A DNA stretch of 63,112 bases, taken from Paenibacillus nanensis. GTDB lineage: Bacteria > Bacillota > Bacilli > Paenibacillales > Paenibacillaceae. Below the pieces are notes generated by a model. The model ran no database searches and was not told the origin of the DNA. It saw only the letters and a program-made list of their open reading frames with translations. The stretch covers positions 1 to 63,112 of the forward strand of contig NZ_QXQA01000024.1 of NCBI RefSeq assembly GCF_003583765.1, in the 5' to 3' direction. The position numbers were made by a program, and so were the translations under genes. Positions 16,306 to 25,649 of this stretch are shown in pieces (positions within the stretch are counted from its first letter, which is position 1; each line of letters begins with the position of its first letter).

Positions 16306-17018
16306 TGATGCTGGCTGCGAATGTTGAGAAAGAGCCTACGTTCTGGCAATCGGTTATGGAGATCGATTGGAAGGTCGTCGGCAAAGCGACGAACGAGACG
16401 CTGTATATGCTTGGCTATTCCTTGCTGTTTACCGTTATTCTCGGCTTGCTGCTTGGCGTTCTTCTGTTTCTGACGTCGGATAAGCAGCTCCTCGGCGGCA
16501 AGTTCTACGCGAGGATTATTTATGGCGCGCTTTCGCTTCTCGTTAATGTGCTTAGGTCCGTACCGTTTGTCATTCTGATGATTCTGATTATGCCGTTTAC
16601 GAAATTTCTGGTGGGCACGAAGATCGGCGTAGTCGGCGCGATACCGCCGTTAGTTGTGGCGGCGGCGCCGTTTTTCGCAAGGCTGGTCGAATCCGCGCTG
16701 CGGGAGGTGGACCGCGGCGTTATCGAGGCGGCAACGGCTATGGGGGCGTCCAAAGGGATGATTGTCCTGCATGTGCTGCTTCGGGAAGCGCGGACGGGGC
16801 TCATCGCGGCGGTAACGATTACAGCAGTGACCCTCGTTTCGTATACCGCCATGTCCGGCGTCATCGGCGGCGGCGGCTTGGGCGACCTTGCGATGCGTTA
16901 CGGCTACCAGCGGTTCATGATTGAAGTCATGGCGGTAACGGTCTTGCTTATGCTTATTTTGGTTCAAATTCTGCAGATGGTCGGGGATGCGCTCGTGCGA
17001 TACTTTAGCCGTAGGTAG
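16302..17018 (+). CDS. metP: Methionine ABC transporter permease
   Basis: Membrane permease of the MetNPQ importer (MetI type), 238 residues with about five to six helices. It contains the EAA-like loop that docks on the ATPase (VIEAATAMGASKGMIVLHVL) and the GVIGGGGLGDLAMRYGYQRF segment typical of MetI. The start codon overlaps the metN stop by 4 bp, showing translational coupling; alternative ATGs lie at 16305 and 16308. Confidence 0.93.
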   Translation: MMMLAANVEKEPTFWQSVMEIDWKVVGKATNETLYMLGYSLLFTVILGLLLGVLLFLTSDKQLLGGKFYARIIYGALSLLVNVLRSVPFVILMILIMPFTKFLVGTKIGVVGAIPPLVVAAAPFFARLVESALREVDRGVIEAATAMGASKGMIVLHVLLREARTGLIAAVTITAVTLVSYTAMSGVIGGGGLGDLAMRYGYQRFMIEVMAVTVLLMLILVQILQMVGDALVRYFSRR

Positions 17019-17059
17019 GAAGAACATATATATTTATTATTTTTTGGGAGGGTTTTGTC

Positions 17060-17941
17060 ATGAAAAAGAAATCAACGCTTTGGTTTGCATTGCTTGCAAT
17101 CGCGGTTATGCTGGCTGGCTGCGGCAATAACGGTGGCAATACGGGCAACAATACGAGCGGCAATGCCGCGCCTTCGAACGATGCCGGTCAGGCAACCGAA
17201 ACGCCTGCGACAGATGAAGTCGTAACGCTGAAAGTCGGCGCTTCGTCCGTACCGCATGCGGTGATCCTGAATAACCTGGTTGATACATTGAAGGAGCAGG
17301 GCGTAAACCTCGAGGTTGTCGAATTCAGCGACTACGTTCAGCCGAACGAGCAGCTGTACGAGAAGCAGCTGGATGCGAACTACTTCCAGCACGTGCCTTA
17401 CTTGGATCAATTCAACAAGGACAAAGGGTATGATTTGGTGAAGGTAGCAGGCGTTCACGTTGAACCGTTCGGCGTTTACTCCAGTAAGATCAAAGCGATC
17501 GAAGAGCTGAAGGACGGCGCGAAGATTGCGATCCCGAACGATCCGTCCAACGGCGGCCGCGCACTGATCCTGCTTGCTCAGCATGGTTTGATCGAGCTGG
17601 ATGAAAGCAAAGGCGTAGATGTAACGGTTGGAGATATTACGGCGAATCCGCGCGAATTCGAAATCGTCGAGCTGGAAGCCGCAACGCTTCCGCGCGTGCT
17701 GGATGAAGTCGACATCGCGGCGATCAATACGAACTATGCGCTTGAAGCGGATCTGAATCCGACGGAAGACGCATTGTTCATTGAAGACAAGGATTCCCCT
17801 TATGTTAACATTCTGGTGGCGCGTCCCGACAATCAGAACGATCCAGCCATTCAGAAGCTTGTGAAAGCTCTGCAATCGCCGGAGACGGAAGCGTTCATCA
17901 ACGAAACCTACAAAGGCGCGGTTGTGCCGGCATTTCAATAA
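17060..17941 (+). CDS. metQ: Methionine-binding lipoprotein
   Basis: Substrate-binding lipoprotein of the NlpA/MetQ family, 293 residues. The signal peptide ends in a lipobox (VMLAGC, Cys at about 21), followed by an Asn/Gly-rich linker. The mature protein has the family features LKVGASSVPHAVILNNL, YFQHVPYLDQFN, GVYSSKIK and INTNYALEADLNP. It captures D- or L-methionine outside the cell and delivers it to MetP. Located 41 bp after metP with a good ribosome site and followed by a strong terminator, closing the operon. Confidence 0.94.
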   Translation: MKKKSTLWFALLAIAVMLAGCGNNGGNTGNNTSGNAAPSNDAGQATETPATDEVVTLKVGASSVPHAVILNNLVDTLKEQGVNLEVVEFSDYVQPNEQLYEKQLDANYFQHVPYLDQFNKDKGYDLVKVAGVHVEPFGVYSSKIKAIEELKDGAKIAIPNDPSNGGRALILLAQHGLIELDESKGVDVTVGDITANPREFEIVELEAATLPRVLDEVDIAAINTNYALEADLNPTEDALFIEDKDSPYVNILVARPDNQNDPAIQKLVKALQSPETEAFINETYKGAVVPAFQ

Positions 17942-17970
17942 TCGATTGAACAATGGAATGAGTTAGACAA

Positions 17971-18007
17971 AGAGGTAAGGGATATGGTTCCCTTGCCTCT
18001 TTTTTAT
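17971..18007 (+). terminator. Terminator of metNPQ
   Basis: AGAGGTAAGGGA at 17971-17982 pairs with TCCCTTGCCTCT (one wobble) and runs into TTTTTT. Confidence 0.9.
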
Positions 18008-18053
18008 TTGGTTGCTGATTCCGTCCCCGCACACATCAAAAGGATGCAATTTA

Positions 18054-18066
18054 CCCATAATATGGG
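18054..18066. promoter_or_regulatory. Palindrome upstream of the EPS operon
   Basis: CCCATAATATGGG is an exact inverted repeat (5-bp arms, 3-base centre), 49 bp before the first gene of the exopolysaccharide operon and just after the metQ terminator. It could be an operator; the embedded CATAAT could also be part of a -10 box. Confidence 0.35.
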
Positions 18067-18114
18067 GTGAGATGCACGAACTTATAGCGAGATCCATGCG
18101 ATTGGAGGTCGGAA

Positions 18115-19239
18115 ATGAAAGAAGGGAGGCCGCTCGTCGTCTTTTTGATCGTTCCCCTGATGCTAGCAACTGTGGCTTGCAGCCAAAGCTCGAATACGGA
18201 TCTCCCCGCTGCGTCTCCGCCTGCCGCTCAGACTGCTGCTGCGGTATCAGGTTCGGAGAAGCTGCTGCTCCGCTATCTTATCAACCAGCAAACCGGCGAA
18301 TTCGGCGTCTTTACCAACCGTTTGGATTCGAGTCAGGAGGAGCAAGCGGCGTCCGGGCATGAGGTGCTCAGCGAATCCGCAGGCTTGCTCATGAGGTACT
18401 ATGTGAACGTCCGGGATGAAGAGGGCTTTAAGAAAGCGTGGGCGGCCGCCCGGCAAACGTTCGACAGCGAACGTCTATTCAGCTACCGCTTCAGCCCGAA
18501 AGGGAACAAAAAATATCCGGTTAACGCGGCTGTCGACGATCTGCGAATCATTAGGGCTTTATACGAAGCGTCTGATGCTTTTGGCGGAAAGGCGTATCGG
18601 GAAGAAGCGAACCGGTATGCGAAGCGATTCTATTCCACCAACGTGCGGGACCGCAAGCTCTTCGATCTTTATGATGAGGACTACGACGCAAGGAATCGGT
18701 CCATCACCTTATGTTACATCGATTTATTTACGCTGAGGAAGCTGCCGGTCGACAAGGATGAGAGCGAGCGGCTGCAATCCGCCATGCTGAACGTTATTCA
18801 AAAGGGCTACCTCTCCGATACATTTCCGTTTTACGAGACGCGTTATGATTACGAAACGTCGCAATACAGCTCGGAGCACATTCATGCCATCGAATCGCTG
18901 CTGACGATTTTGCATTTGGCGGAAATCGGACAAAGCCAAGCAAGCAGTATCGCTTATATAAAGAAACAAGTGACAGAAAATCATTTGTTCGGCGAATATA
19001 CGAAAGCGGGCGAACCGGCAAACGATATACGTTCAACCGCCATTTACGCGATTGCGGCGCTTATCGGACATGAAACAAGCGATGACGAGCTTTATTACGG
19101 CAGCTTGGAGAAAATGAAGGCATTTCAAGTGATGGATCCCTCCAGCCCTTTGTACGGCGGCTTTGGAGACCCTGCCTCGGGGCAGGCGTATTCCTTCGAT
19201 AATCTTATGGCGCTGTTGGCATTTTCGGTTAAACGTTAG
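18115..19239 (+). CDS. Lipoprotein, GH8-like/YdaJ-like glycosidase of the EPS operon
   Basis: Secreted lipoprotein of 374 residues: hydrophobic leader then lipobox TVAC with Cys near residue 22, then a Ser/Ala/Pro linker. The rest is helical and resembles the (alpha/alpha)6 glycoside hydrolase 8 fold (SESAGLLMRYYVNVRDEEGF, AAVDDLRIIRALYEASDAFG). In B. subtilis the first gene of ydaJKLMN encodes such a GH8-like lipoprotein. Acidic candidates E and D lie in these two segments. Probable role: trimming or processing of the exported polysaccharide outside the membrane. First gene of a tight six-gene operon (gap of 18 bp to the next). Confidence in the fold is moderate. Confidence 0.72.
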   Translation: MKEGRPLVVFLIVPLMLATVACSQSSNTDLPAASPPAAQTAAAVSGSEKLLLRYLINQQTGEFGVFTNRLDSSQEEQAASGHEVLSESAGLLMRYYVNVRDEEGFKKAWAAARQTFDSERLFSYRFSPKGNKKYPVNAAVDDLRIIRALYEASDAFGGKAYREEANRYAKRFYSTNVRDRKLFDLYDEDYDARNRSITLCYIDLFTLRKLPVDKDESERLQSAMLNVIQKGYLSDTFPFYETRYDYETSQYSSEHIHAIESLLTILHLAEIGQSQASSIAYIKKQVTENHLFGEYTKAGEPANDIRSTAIYAIAALIGHETSDDELYYGSLEKMKAFQVMDPSSPLYGGFGDPASGQAYSFDNLMALLAFSVKR

Positions 19240-19257
19240 CGAGGAACGAGGCTTATT

Positions 19258-20745
19258 ATGTCAGAACGCAGCTTGCAGCCAGCTCATAGAGTGAAGACTT
19301 TCCTTCGTTTTTTACCGCCATCCGTCGCTGCGGCTGCAGCGGCAGGCATCATTACGATCGTCGCTTTGTTCATTCCGCCATTTATCGGGATAGCGGACAA
19401 CGGCGACTATTATCGGATCGCGTACGGGAACGGGTTGTATTTTAACGCGCCGGATTATACCGAACAATATTTCGGCTACTTCGTGAAGGATTACGGCATT
19501 TTTCAATATTTCAATGAAAATGCGGGAGCGCTGGCCTCGTCGCAATCCCTCTTTATTAAGCTATCCATCGTCTTGAACAAAATGGTTTACAGCCCGGCGG
19601 TATTCGATATCCGAATACAAGGGGCCGTGTATGTGCTGCTATACGTTGCTGCGATTTATCTGCTGGTGGAAAGCTTAACATGGAGCATCCCGAAAAAGCA
19701 GGGCTATGCGATTGCCGTCATCGCCGTTTTTATGTTTGCGGATACCGGTTATACCGCTTATTTTAATTCCTTTTACGGCGAAAGCGTGGTGCTCATCATG
19801 GCTATGCTGGTGATGGCTTCCGGCATGCTGCTTTATCGGAATCGCTACAATGATTACGCCATGCTGACGGTATTTGTACTCAGTACGCTGCTTCTAACGA
19901 CCTCGAAGCAGCAGAATGCTCCAGTCGGCGTTCTTGCTGCCGGATTAACCGTTCTGTTCGTTTTTTTAAGAAAAAACGGCATGTACAGATTGATCGCGTC
20001 TCTGTCGTGTCTGTCGTTAGCCGCCGCAGGCGTGTTAACCTACACGCTTATTCCGAAGGAATTCGTAAATATTAACCAGTATCACGCCATGACGCGCGGA
20101 CCGCTCTTGCTGACGGATAATCCGGAGGAAACCTTGAAGGCCTTCGGAATCAGCAAACAGTACGCAATTTTGGCGGGGAGCAATTATTACGAAACCTATA
20201 CGACGATCTCCGTGGATTCACCGGTTTTGCAAGAGGACTTCTTCAACCGGTACGGATTTGTTTCGATCATGGGCTACTATATATCGAATCCGGACAAGGC
20301 TGTTCAAATGCTTAACATAGCGGCGCGGAACGCGTTTACGATACGGCCGATGGCCATGGGGAATTTCGAGAGGTCGGAGCATAAAGGGTTTGGCGAACAG
20401 ACAATGTTTTTTTCAGGCTACAGCCTGCTGAAAATGAATCTTTCCCCGAAAACATTCGGATTTATCGTCATATGGACCGTTACCGTTATCGGCCTCTATC
20501 TCCCTTCGTTTATTGCAGCGTTAAAAAAAAGAAACCGCCGTGGCATGATGCGTCTCCCGCTCTTATTGACGATGATCCTCGTCGGTTTGTCGGGCATTGC
20601 CGTCTCGATTATCGGCGCGGGCGATGCGGATCTGGCCAAGCATGAGTTTTTGTTTACGGTCGCCTTTGATCTCGTTACCTTTGTGGTCATCGCAGACCTG
20701 ATCAGAAAGCAGCTCTGGCGCCAGGAAAGGCTGGGAGGAGGCTGA
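19258..20745 (+). CDS. Multi-pass GT-C-like membrane protein (WsfD-like) in the EPS operon
   Basis: Integral membrane protein of 495 residues with about 10-12 hydrophobic helices. After the first helix comes an acidic loop IADNGDYYR (D47, D50), the type of motif used by GT-C glycosyltransferases to bind metal and lipid-linked sugar. This and the general layout resemble glycan hexose transferases of the WsfD type. It would add or transfer sugars on the outer membrane face. The B. subtilis ydaJKLMN cluster has no such gene, so this is an addition. Position between the YdaJ-like and YdaL-like genes with short gaps supports one transcript. Confidence 0.6.
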   Translation: MSERSLQPAHRVKTFLRFLPPSVAAAAAAGIITIVALFIPPFIGIADNGDYYRIAYGNGLYFNAPDYTEQYFGYFVKDYGIFQYFNENAGALASSQSLFIKLSIVLNKMVYSPAVFDIRIQGAVYVLLYVAAIYLLVESLTWSIPKKQGYAIAVIAVFMFADTGYTAYFNSFYGESVVLIMAMLVMASGMLLYRNRYNDYAMLTVFVLSTLLLTTSKQQNAPVGVLAAGLTVLFVFLRKNGMYRLIASLSCLSLAAAGVLTYTLIPKEFVNINQYHAMTRGPLLLTDNPEETLKAFGISKQYAILAGSNYYETYTTISVDSPVLQEDFFNRYGFVSIMGYYISNPDKAVQMLNIAARNAFTIRPMAMGNFERSEHKGFGEQTMFFSGYSLLKMNLSPKTFGFIVIWTVTVIGLYLPSFIAALKKRNRRGMMRLPLLLTMILVGLSGIAVSIIGAGDADLAKHEFLFTVAFDLVTFVVIADLIRKQLWRQERLGGG

Positions 20746-20750
20746 CAGTC

Positions 20751-22307
20751 GTGAGACGGAATCCAATAACCGCGCTATTACTTGCATTGTTCGTCTTTGA
20801 ACTCCTTTGTGTCCCAAAGCCGAAGGCACATGCCGCCGAAGCCGAGCAGGCCTCGATTCTTTTGGTTTACGATCGTCTGGCAGCCGGCACGGCGAAGGAA
20901 GGGAATGTCGAGGCGATGCTGAAGCTGCTATCCGCAATGGGGGCGGGGGTGAAGCTGATGCCGGTTGAACGTTATGAACCGGGATTGCTGCGCAATTTCG
21001 AACGGCTTATCGTCGTTAGGAACAGCCCGGAGCTTAAGCTCCGCAATGAAGGCTTTGAGAGAGAGCTCGCTTCTTATTCAGGAGCTTATCTGCATATTGG
21101 GGATGACCCTTCGGCGGTTATCGAATCCGGCCTGCAGCTGCAGATAAGCGCGTTGAAGGCGAGAGTAGTATCGTTATCCATCGGGCCTATCCGGCAAGCG
21201 GAGCTCCCCGTCCGCGGCATGCAAATTTCTATCGCGGCTCATTATGCCGGGGAAATGTACGGTTATGTGGAGGCCAAGGAACTGCGGCAGCCCGCGCCGT
21301 TTGGAATTAAGAACGGCAGGCTTGCTGCCGTTCCGTATTTCGAAGCGGGAGCGGCGGCCGAACTCGCAATGGCTTATGTGCTTAAAGCTTGGCTGGGCGC
21401 GAACGTGGACGGGCAAGCGTATGCGCTGTTTAAAGAAATTTATCCTTTTACAGATCTCGGAGCGCTTCAAGCCGCTGCCGACCGTCTGTACGACTTGGGG
21501 ATTCCGTTCATTTACAGCGTACGGCCTGTATTCGCGAATACCGATTATCCTGCCATGCAGCGATACCTTGAATTGCTGAAATATGCGCAAAGCCGGAATG
21601 GCGCCATCTTGGTCAACGCGCCTGTCATCTCTCCCGTTGCCGGTAATCAGGAAGACAGCCTGCGCGATAAAATGGCGGGGTTTATCGATTTGCTCGCGGA
21701 GCATCGGATTGTCCCCCTTGGCATTGGCGCCGATATGGATATGTATTGGCGGAATGAACGGAATTTCATGAGGGAGGGCATGCCGTTTTTTGATTCGTCG
21801 GTCTTATTCCCTGGCGAAAGTCCCGTGAATGTAACGGAAGGCGAATCGACGTCCTTTGCTTCGTCGATGCTTAGCCTGCGATGGCGGGATGTGGAGCCTC
21901 TGCTTAACGAACGATGGCTTGTTGAGCCGCTGCCGCTGCATCTTGCGGTTACCTTTGATTTTCCGGAGGACGCTGCGGGAGCGGATGCGGTGCTGGAAGC
22001 TTTGAAGGGCGGCTGGCTGTCGTTTTCGGATTACAAGACTCTCCCGCATACGACTAAGACCGAATCGCATGTGCTGAAATCTGAAAACGGGCAGCTCATG
22101 AAGGACGGTCAAGCGGTCAATCTGAATGCGGCAGTGAGTGTGGTCAGCGCTGATTACGAATATAGAGAAAAGGAAAAAGAAAGCTTCAAGCGGTTTTTTA
22201 CCGTGCAGAATAACATTTATCTGGTTGTCATAGGCATTGCGCTTCTGTTGTTTAGCGGTTTATTCGCGGCGGGATTCCGGTTGTATCGGCGGAAGTTCAA
22301 GAAATGA
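20751..22307 (+). CDS. DUF2334 (YdaL-like) membrane-anchored protein of the EPS operon
   Basis: 518 residues: N-terminal signal or anchor helix (about 6-28), a large extracellular domain, and a C-terminal helix (NIYLVVIGIALLLFSGLFAAG) followed by a basic tail, so it is anchored facing out. The extracellular part begins ASILLVYDRL and later has DLGIPFIYSVRP, a polysaccharide-deacetylase-like (DUF2334) arrangement, as in B. subtilis YdaL. It may modify the nascent polymer, for example by deacetylation, but I cannot confirm metal-binding residues by eye. Starts with GTG only 5 bp after the previous stop. Confidence 0.7.
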   Translation: MRRNPITALLLALFVFELLCVPKPKAHAAEAEQASILLVYDRLAAGTAKEGNVEAMLKLLSAMGAGVKLMPVERYEPGLLRNFERLIVVRNSPELKLRNEGFERELASYSGAYLHIGDDPSAVIESGLQLQISALKARVVSLSIGPIRQAELPVRGMQISIAAHYAGEMYGYVEAKELRQPAPFGIKNGRLAAVPYFEAGAAAELAMAYVLKAWLGANVDGQAYALFKEIYPFTDLGALQAAADRLYDLGIPFIYSVRPVFANTDYPAMQRYLELLKYAQSRNGAILVNAPVISPVAGNQEDSLRDKMAGFIDLLAEHRIVPLGIGADMDMYWRNERNFMREGMPFFDSSVLFPGESPVNVTEGESTSFASSMLSLRWRDVEPLLNERWLVEPLPLHLAVTFDFPEDAAGADAVLEALKGGWLSFSDYKTLPHTTKTESHVLKSENGQLMKDGQAVNLNAAVSVVSADYEYREKEKESFKRFFTVQNNIYLVVIGIALLLFSGLFAAGFRLYRRKFKK

Positions 22308-22317
22308 GGGGTGACGA

Positions 22318-23568
22318 ATGACGACAGCGGACATCTTGATGGTCATTGCCGTATTCTGCGTATGGTCGCTGCTGCTGGTGAACATTGTCCTCATTATTGC
22401 AGGCTATCTGTTTTATATGAGAAGCGAAAGCGAGCCTGCTCCAGAGATTATGGGCGACGTTCCATTCGTCAGCATCATGGTTCCGGCTCACAATGAAGGC
22501 AAAGTGATCGTTCCTACCGTGGAAGCTCTCCTTGCGCTGCATTATCCGCATGACCGCTACGAGATCATTGTCATTAACGACAACTCCTCCGATAACAGCG
22601 CCGAGCTGCTTGCCGCCTTGCAATCGAAGTATGCCGGGAGAAATTTGATTCTGATCAATACGGACGCCTCTACCGGCGGAAAAGGCAAATCGAACGCGTT
22701 AAATATCGGCTTCAAACAAAGCCGCGGAGAGCTCATCGCGATTTACGATGCGGATAACACGCCGGAGAGAAAAGCGCTGCTCTATTTAGCGGCCGAGCTG
22801 ACGCGGGATCCTTCATTGGGAGCGGTCATCGGCAAGTTCCGTACCCGGAACCGGAACGCAAGCCTGTTAACAAGGTTTATTAATATCGAGACTTTATCGT
22901 TCCAATGGATGGCGCAGGCCGGCAGGTGGCGATTGTTCAAGCTGTGCACGATACCGGGCACCAATTTTATGATGAGACGCGGCATCGTCGAAAAAATCGG
23001 CGGCTGGGATGTGAAGGCTATAGCGGAAGATACCGAAATCAGCTTCAGAATTTATAGGATGGGCTACCGGATCAAGTTCCAGCCGAAATCGGTCACTTGG
23101 GAGCAAGAGCCGCAGACGCTAAAGGTATGGTTCAAGCAGAGGACAAGATGGGCCAAAGGAAATATTTACGTCATTATTAAAAACGCGCCGCTATTATTGG
23201 AGCGGTCCGCCCGAAAGGTTCGGTTCGATATTTTATATTTTTTGTCCATCTACTTTTTGCTGTTGTCTTCCTTAATCGTATCGGACGCGCTGCTGGTTTT
23301 GCACGCATTGGGGCTTGTCTATACGACGATAGCCGGCTTTAGCTCGCTTCTATGGGCGCTCGCCATTCTTCTATTTATCGTAGGCACATTTATTACGCTT
23401 ACGACGGAGAAAGGGGAGATGAGCCTCTCCAACTTGTGGCTGATCATGCTCATGTATGTGACGTATTCCCAGCTTTGGATGGTTGTCGCGGGCTATGGCT
23501 TCTATACCTATCTGAAGGATTTGGTGTTCAAAAAAGAAGTGAAATGGTACAAAACAGAGCGTTACTGA
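22318..23568 (+). CDS. Processive family 2 glycosyltransferase (YdaM-like EPS synthase)
   Basis: Membrane glycosyltransferase of 416 residues making the polymer backbone. One N-terminal helix (about 7-35), then a GT2 domain with VPAHNEGK, the DAD motif at 144-146, AEDTE (acid base) around 236-240 and QRTRW at 274-278, which is the QxxRW mark of processive synthases such as cellulose synthase. C-terminal helices (about 300-395) form the translocation channel. It lacks a PilZ domain, so c-di-GMP control must come from another subunit, presumably the degenerate GGDEF protein at the end of the operon. Equivalent to B. subtilis YdaM. Confidence 0.9.
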   Translation: MTTADILMVIAVFCVWSLLLVNIVLIIAGYLFYMRSESEPAPEIMGDVPFVSIMVPAHNEGKVIVPTVEALLALHYPHDRYEIIVINDNSSDNSAELLAALQSKYAGRNLILINTDASTGGKGKSNALNIGFKQSRGELIAIYDADNTPERKALLYLAAELTRDPSLGAVIGKFRTRNRNASLLTRFINIETLSFQWMAQAGRWRLFKLCTIPGTNFMMRRGIVEKIGGWDVKAIAEDTEISFRIYRMGYRIKFQPKSVTWEQEPQTLKVWFKQRTRWAKGNIYVIIKNAPLLLERSARKVRFDILYFLSIYFLLLSSLIVSDALLVLHALGLVYTTIAGFSSLLWALAILLFIVGTFITLTTEKGEMSLSNLWLIMLMYVTYSQLWMVVAGYGFYTYLKDLVFKKEVKWYKTERY

Positions 23569-23582
23569 AAGGGGCTTACGAG

Positions 23583-25649
23583 ATGAGAAAAAGGATGGCC
23601 CGATTTGCCGCTTTATTCCTATTCCTAATATCGGCTGCTCCGCTAACGTTTGCTCAAGCCGCATCGGTTCATTATCCGATTCAATTGTCGGAGCAGGAGC
23701 GTTCCTTGTCGGACGCGATGGCGACGAACGAAAGCTATTTTCATATCCCGCCGTATTGGAAAGTTGAACAAGCGGCGCTTGGACTGGACTATACCGCGAC
23801 CCCGATCGCCCAGCGCGATCAATCAAGCGTGACGTTATTCATGAACGGGATTCCGTTTCATTCCTTCCGTCCCGATGCCGACGGCTTGAAGCACTCGATT
23901 GGAGCCGCGATTCCTGTGGAGCTGCTGGTCGAGGGGACGAATCGTTTGACGGTTCGGGGGGACGTGCGCACGATTGAGAACGAGCTTGTATGCGTCCCCG
24001 ACGATAAGCGGGATAATTGGCTGAACATCCATCCATCGACGGCGGTTGATATGCAATATGCGATTTTGCCCTTGGACGGCACGATTCGTGATTTTTACGA
24101 ACGGTTTGCGGGGATGGATACGATGAGCGATTCGCAGAGCGCGGTTATGGTTCCCGCGGCAAGCGAGAACGCCGAGCTGGAAGCGGCCGCATACGCCATC
24201 TCCGGTTTCTCCAAGGCGGATATTCGCAAGGAACGGCCCGTCTTGATGATCCCGTTCTCTGAATCGCAGTGGACGGCGAAGCCGTATACGGTTATCGTCT
24301 CGCTGTATAATCGATTGCCTGCCGATATTCGGCGGCAGCTTGATGAGCGGGACTGGAGCAAGGAGGCCGCCGTTCAATTAATGAGGCTTCGCGGGCAGCA
24401 TGTGCTCGTAGCAACGTCGAACGAGCCTTCCTTATTAGTGAAGGCCGGAAGGCTGCTGGCCAATGAGGAGCTGGTGAGCCAGCTCGATCGTGACCGGACG
24501 TCGATAACGGCCGAGACGAACGTCGATACGCCGGCTGTCGAAATCAACCGCGCGCAGAGATTGACGGAAACGGGTGACACCTTATCGGGCATGAAGCATC
24601 AAGTCAAATCGTATTATATCGCCTTGCCCGCGAACCGATCGATTTCCGATGCCAGCAAAGTGAAGCTGGATTTCCGCTATGCCAAAAATTTAGACTTTAC
24701 CAGATCGATGGTTACCCTGCTCGTCAACGACCGGCCGATCGGCAGCAAGAAGCTAAGCGAAGAGCTGGCGGACGGGGATAGTCTGACCCTGCCTATTCCG
24801 AAAAATTTGGATGTGGCGGGTGATTTTACGATTTCTGCTGCTTTTGAGCTGGAGCTTGCAAGCCGATATTGCGCGGAAAACGACGAAAATATGCCTTGGG
24901 CGCATATTACCCCGGATTCGATGCTTCAGCTTAATACGAAAGACCGGACCGACCTGCTGTTTGATCATTACCCGTATCCGTTTCTTCGAGACGGGATTTT
25001 TAATCATGTGGCGGTCGTGCTGCCAAAGGAGAAGGACGCGCACACGTATGAAGCCGTGGCGAACGTCTTTACGCTGCTGGGACAATATGCGGAAGGGAAT
25101 ATTGGCGAGATCCGCTTCTACACGGATGACGAGCAGGGAGATCCTTGGCAGAACAGCAATGTCATAACAATAGGGAGCTACTCCGAAAACCGGCTTGTCC
25201 GCGAAGCGAACGATGTCCTCTACTTTCAATTCAACCCGGACGGCAGCGCCTTTATTTCGAATGAAAAAATGAGCATCGATCCGGTTTATGGCGGCAGGCT
25301 GGGCGCGCTGCAATTTATGGAATCCCCCTACCAAGACGGATTCGCTATGCTTGCTGTCACCGGCACCGGCCCGGAATACGCCGCAATGGCGTCAAAGCTT
25401 ATCGCGCTTGAGCGAGATAAGTGGAAGATATGGGGCGACGCTGTCGTGACGGATACGGACGGCGTCATCCGCGCTTTCCGGTTCAAGCTGGAAGCGGAAG
25501 CCGAGCCGGAGAGCGGGCTTGAGCAAATCCTGCATAGAACGGATCTGCTGACCTTTATGACGGCATCGATCCTCGTTCTCTCGCTCGTGATCGTCTCGCT
25601 CCTGCTGCTGATTCGGAAATACCGTAACAAGCGGGGGGGACGCGGGTGA
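23583..25649 (+). CDS. BcsB-like EPS export/assembly subunit (YdaN-like)
   Basis: 688 residues: signal peptide (about 1-27, ending FAQAAS), a large extracellular beta-rich region resembling the BcsB cellulose-synthase partner (VTLFMNGIPFHSFRPD, VPDDKRDNWLNIHPST, ENMPWAHITPDSMLQL), and a C-terminal membrane helix (TASILVLSLVIVSLLLLI) with a basic tail. BcsB guides the polymer after it leaves the synthase, which here is the preceding gene. The frame is open upstream to 23352, inside the synthase gene, but AAAGGGG and the signal peptide place the start at ATG 23583. Its stop overlaps the next start by 4 bp. Confidence 0.85.
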   Translation: MRKRMARFAALFLFLISAAPLTFAQAASVHYPIQLSEQERSLSDAMATNESYFHIPPYWKVEQAALGLDYTATPIAQRDQSSVTLFMNGIPFHSFRPDADGLKHSIGAAIPVELLVEGTNRLTVRGDVRTIENELVCVPDDKRDNWLNIHPSTAVDMQYAILPLDGTIRDFYERFAGMDTMSDSQSAVMVPAASENAELEAAAYAISGFSKADIRKERPVLMIPFSESQWTAKPYTVIVSLYNRLPADIRRQLDERDWSKEAAVQLMRLRGQHVLVATSNEPSLLVKAGRLLANEELVSQLDRDRTSITAETNVDTPAVEINRAQRLTETGDTLSGMKHQVKSYYIALPANRSISDASKVKLDFRYAKNLDFTRSMVTLLVNDRPIGSKKLSEELADGDSLTLPIPKNLDVAGDFTISAAFELELASRYCAENDENMPWAHITPDSMLQLNTKDRTDLLFDHYPYPFLRDGIFNHVAVVLPKEKDAHTYEAVANVFTLLGQYAEGNIGEIRFYTDDEQGDPWQNSNVITIGSYSENRLVREANDVLYFQFNPDGSAFISNEKMSIDPVYGGRLGALQFMESPYQDGFAMLAVTGTGPEYAAMASKLIALERDKWKIWGDAVVTDTDGVIRAFRFKLEAEAEPESGLEQILHRTDLLTFMTASILVLSLVIVSLLLLIRKYRNKRGGRG

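Noticed and set aside
17072..17953. 293-residue minus-strand open frame
   Set aside because: Mirrors metQ codon structure and has no family features.
23352..23582. Upstream extension of the BcsB-like gene into the synthase gene
   Set aside because: The signal peptide and ribosome site place the start at 23583; the extension is the synthase in another frame.
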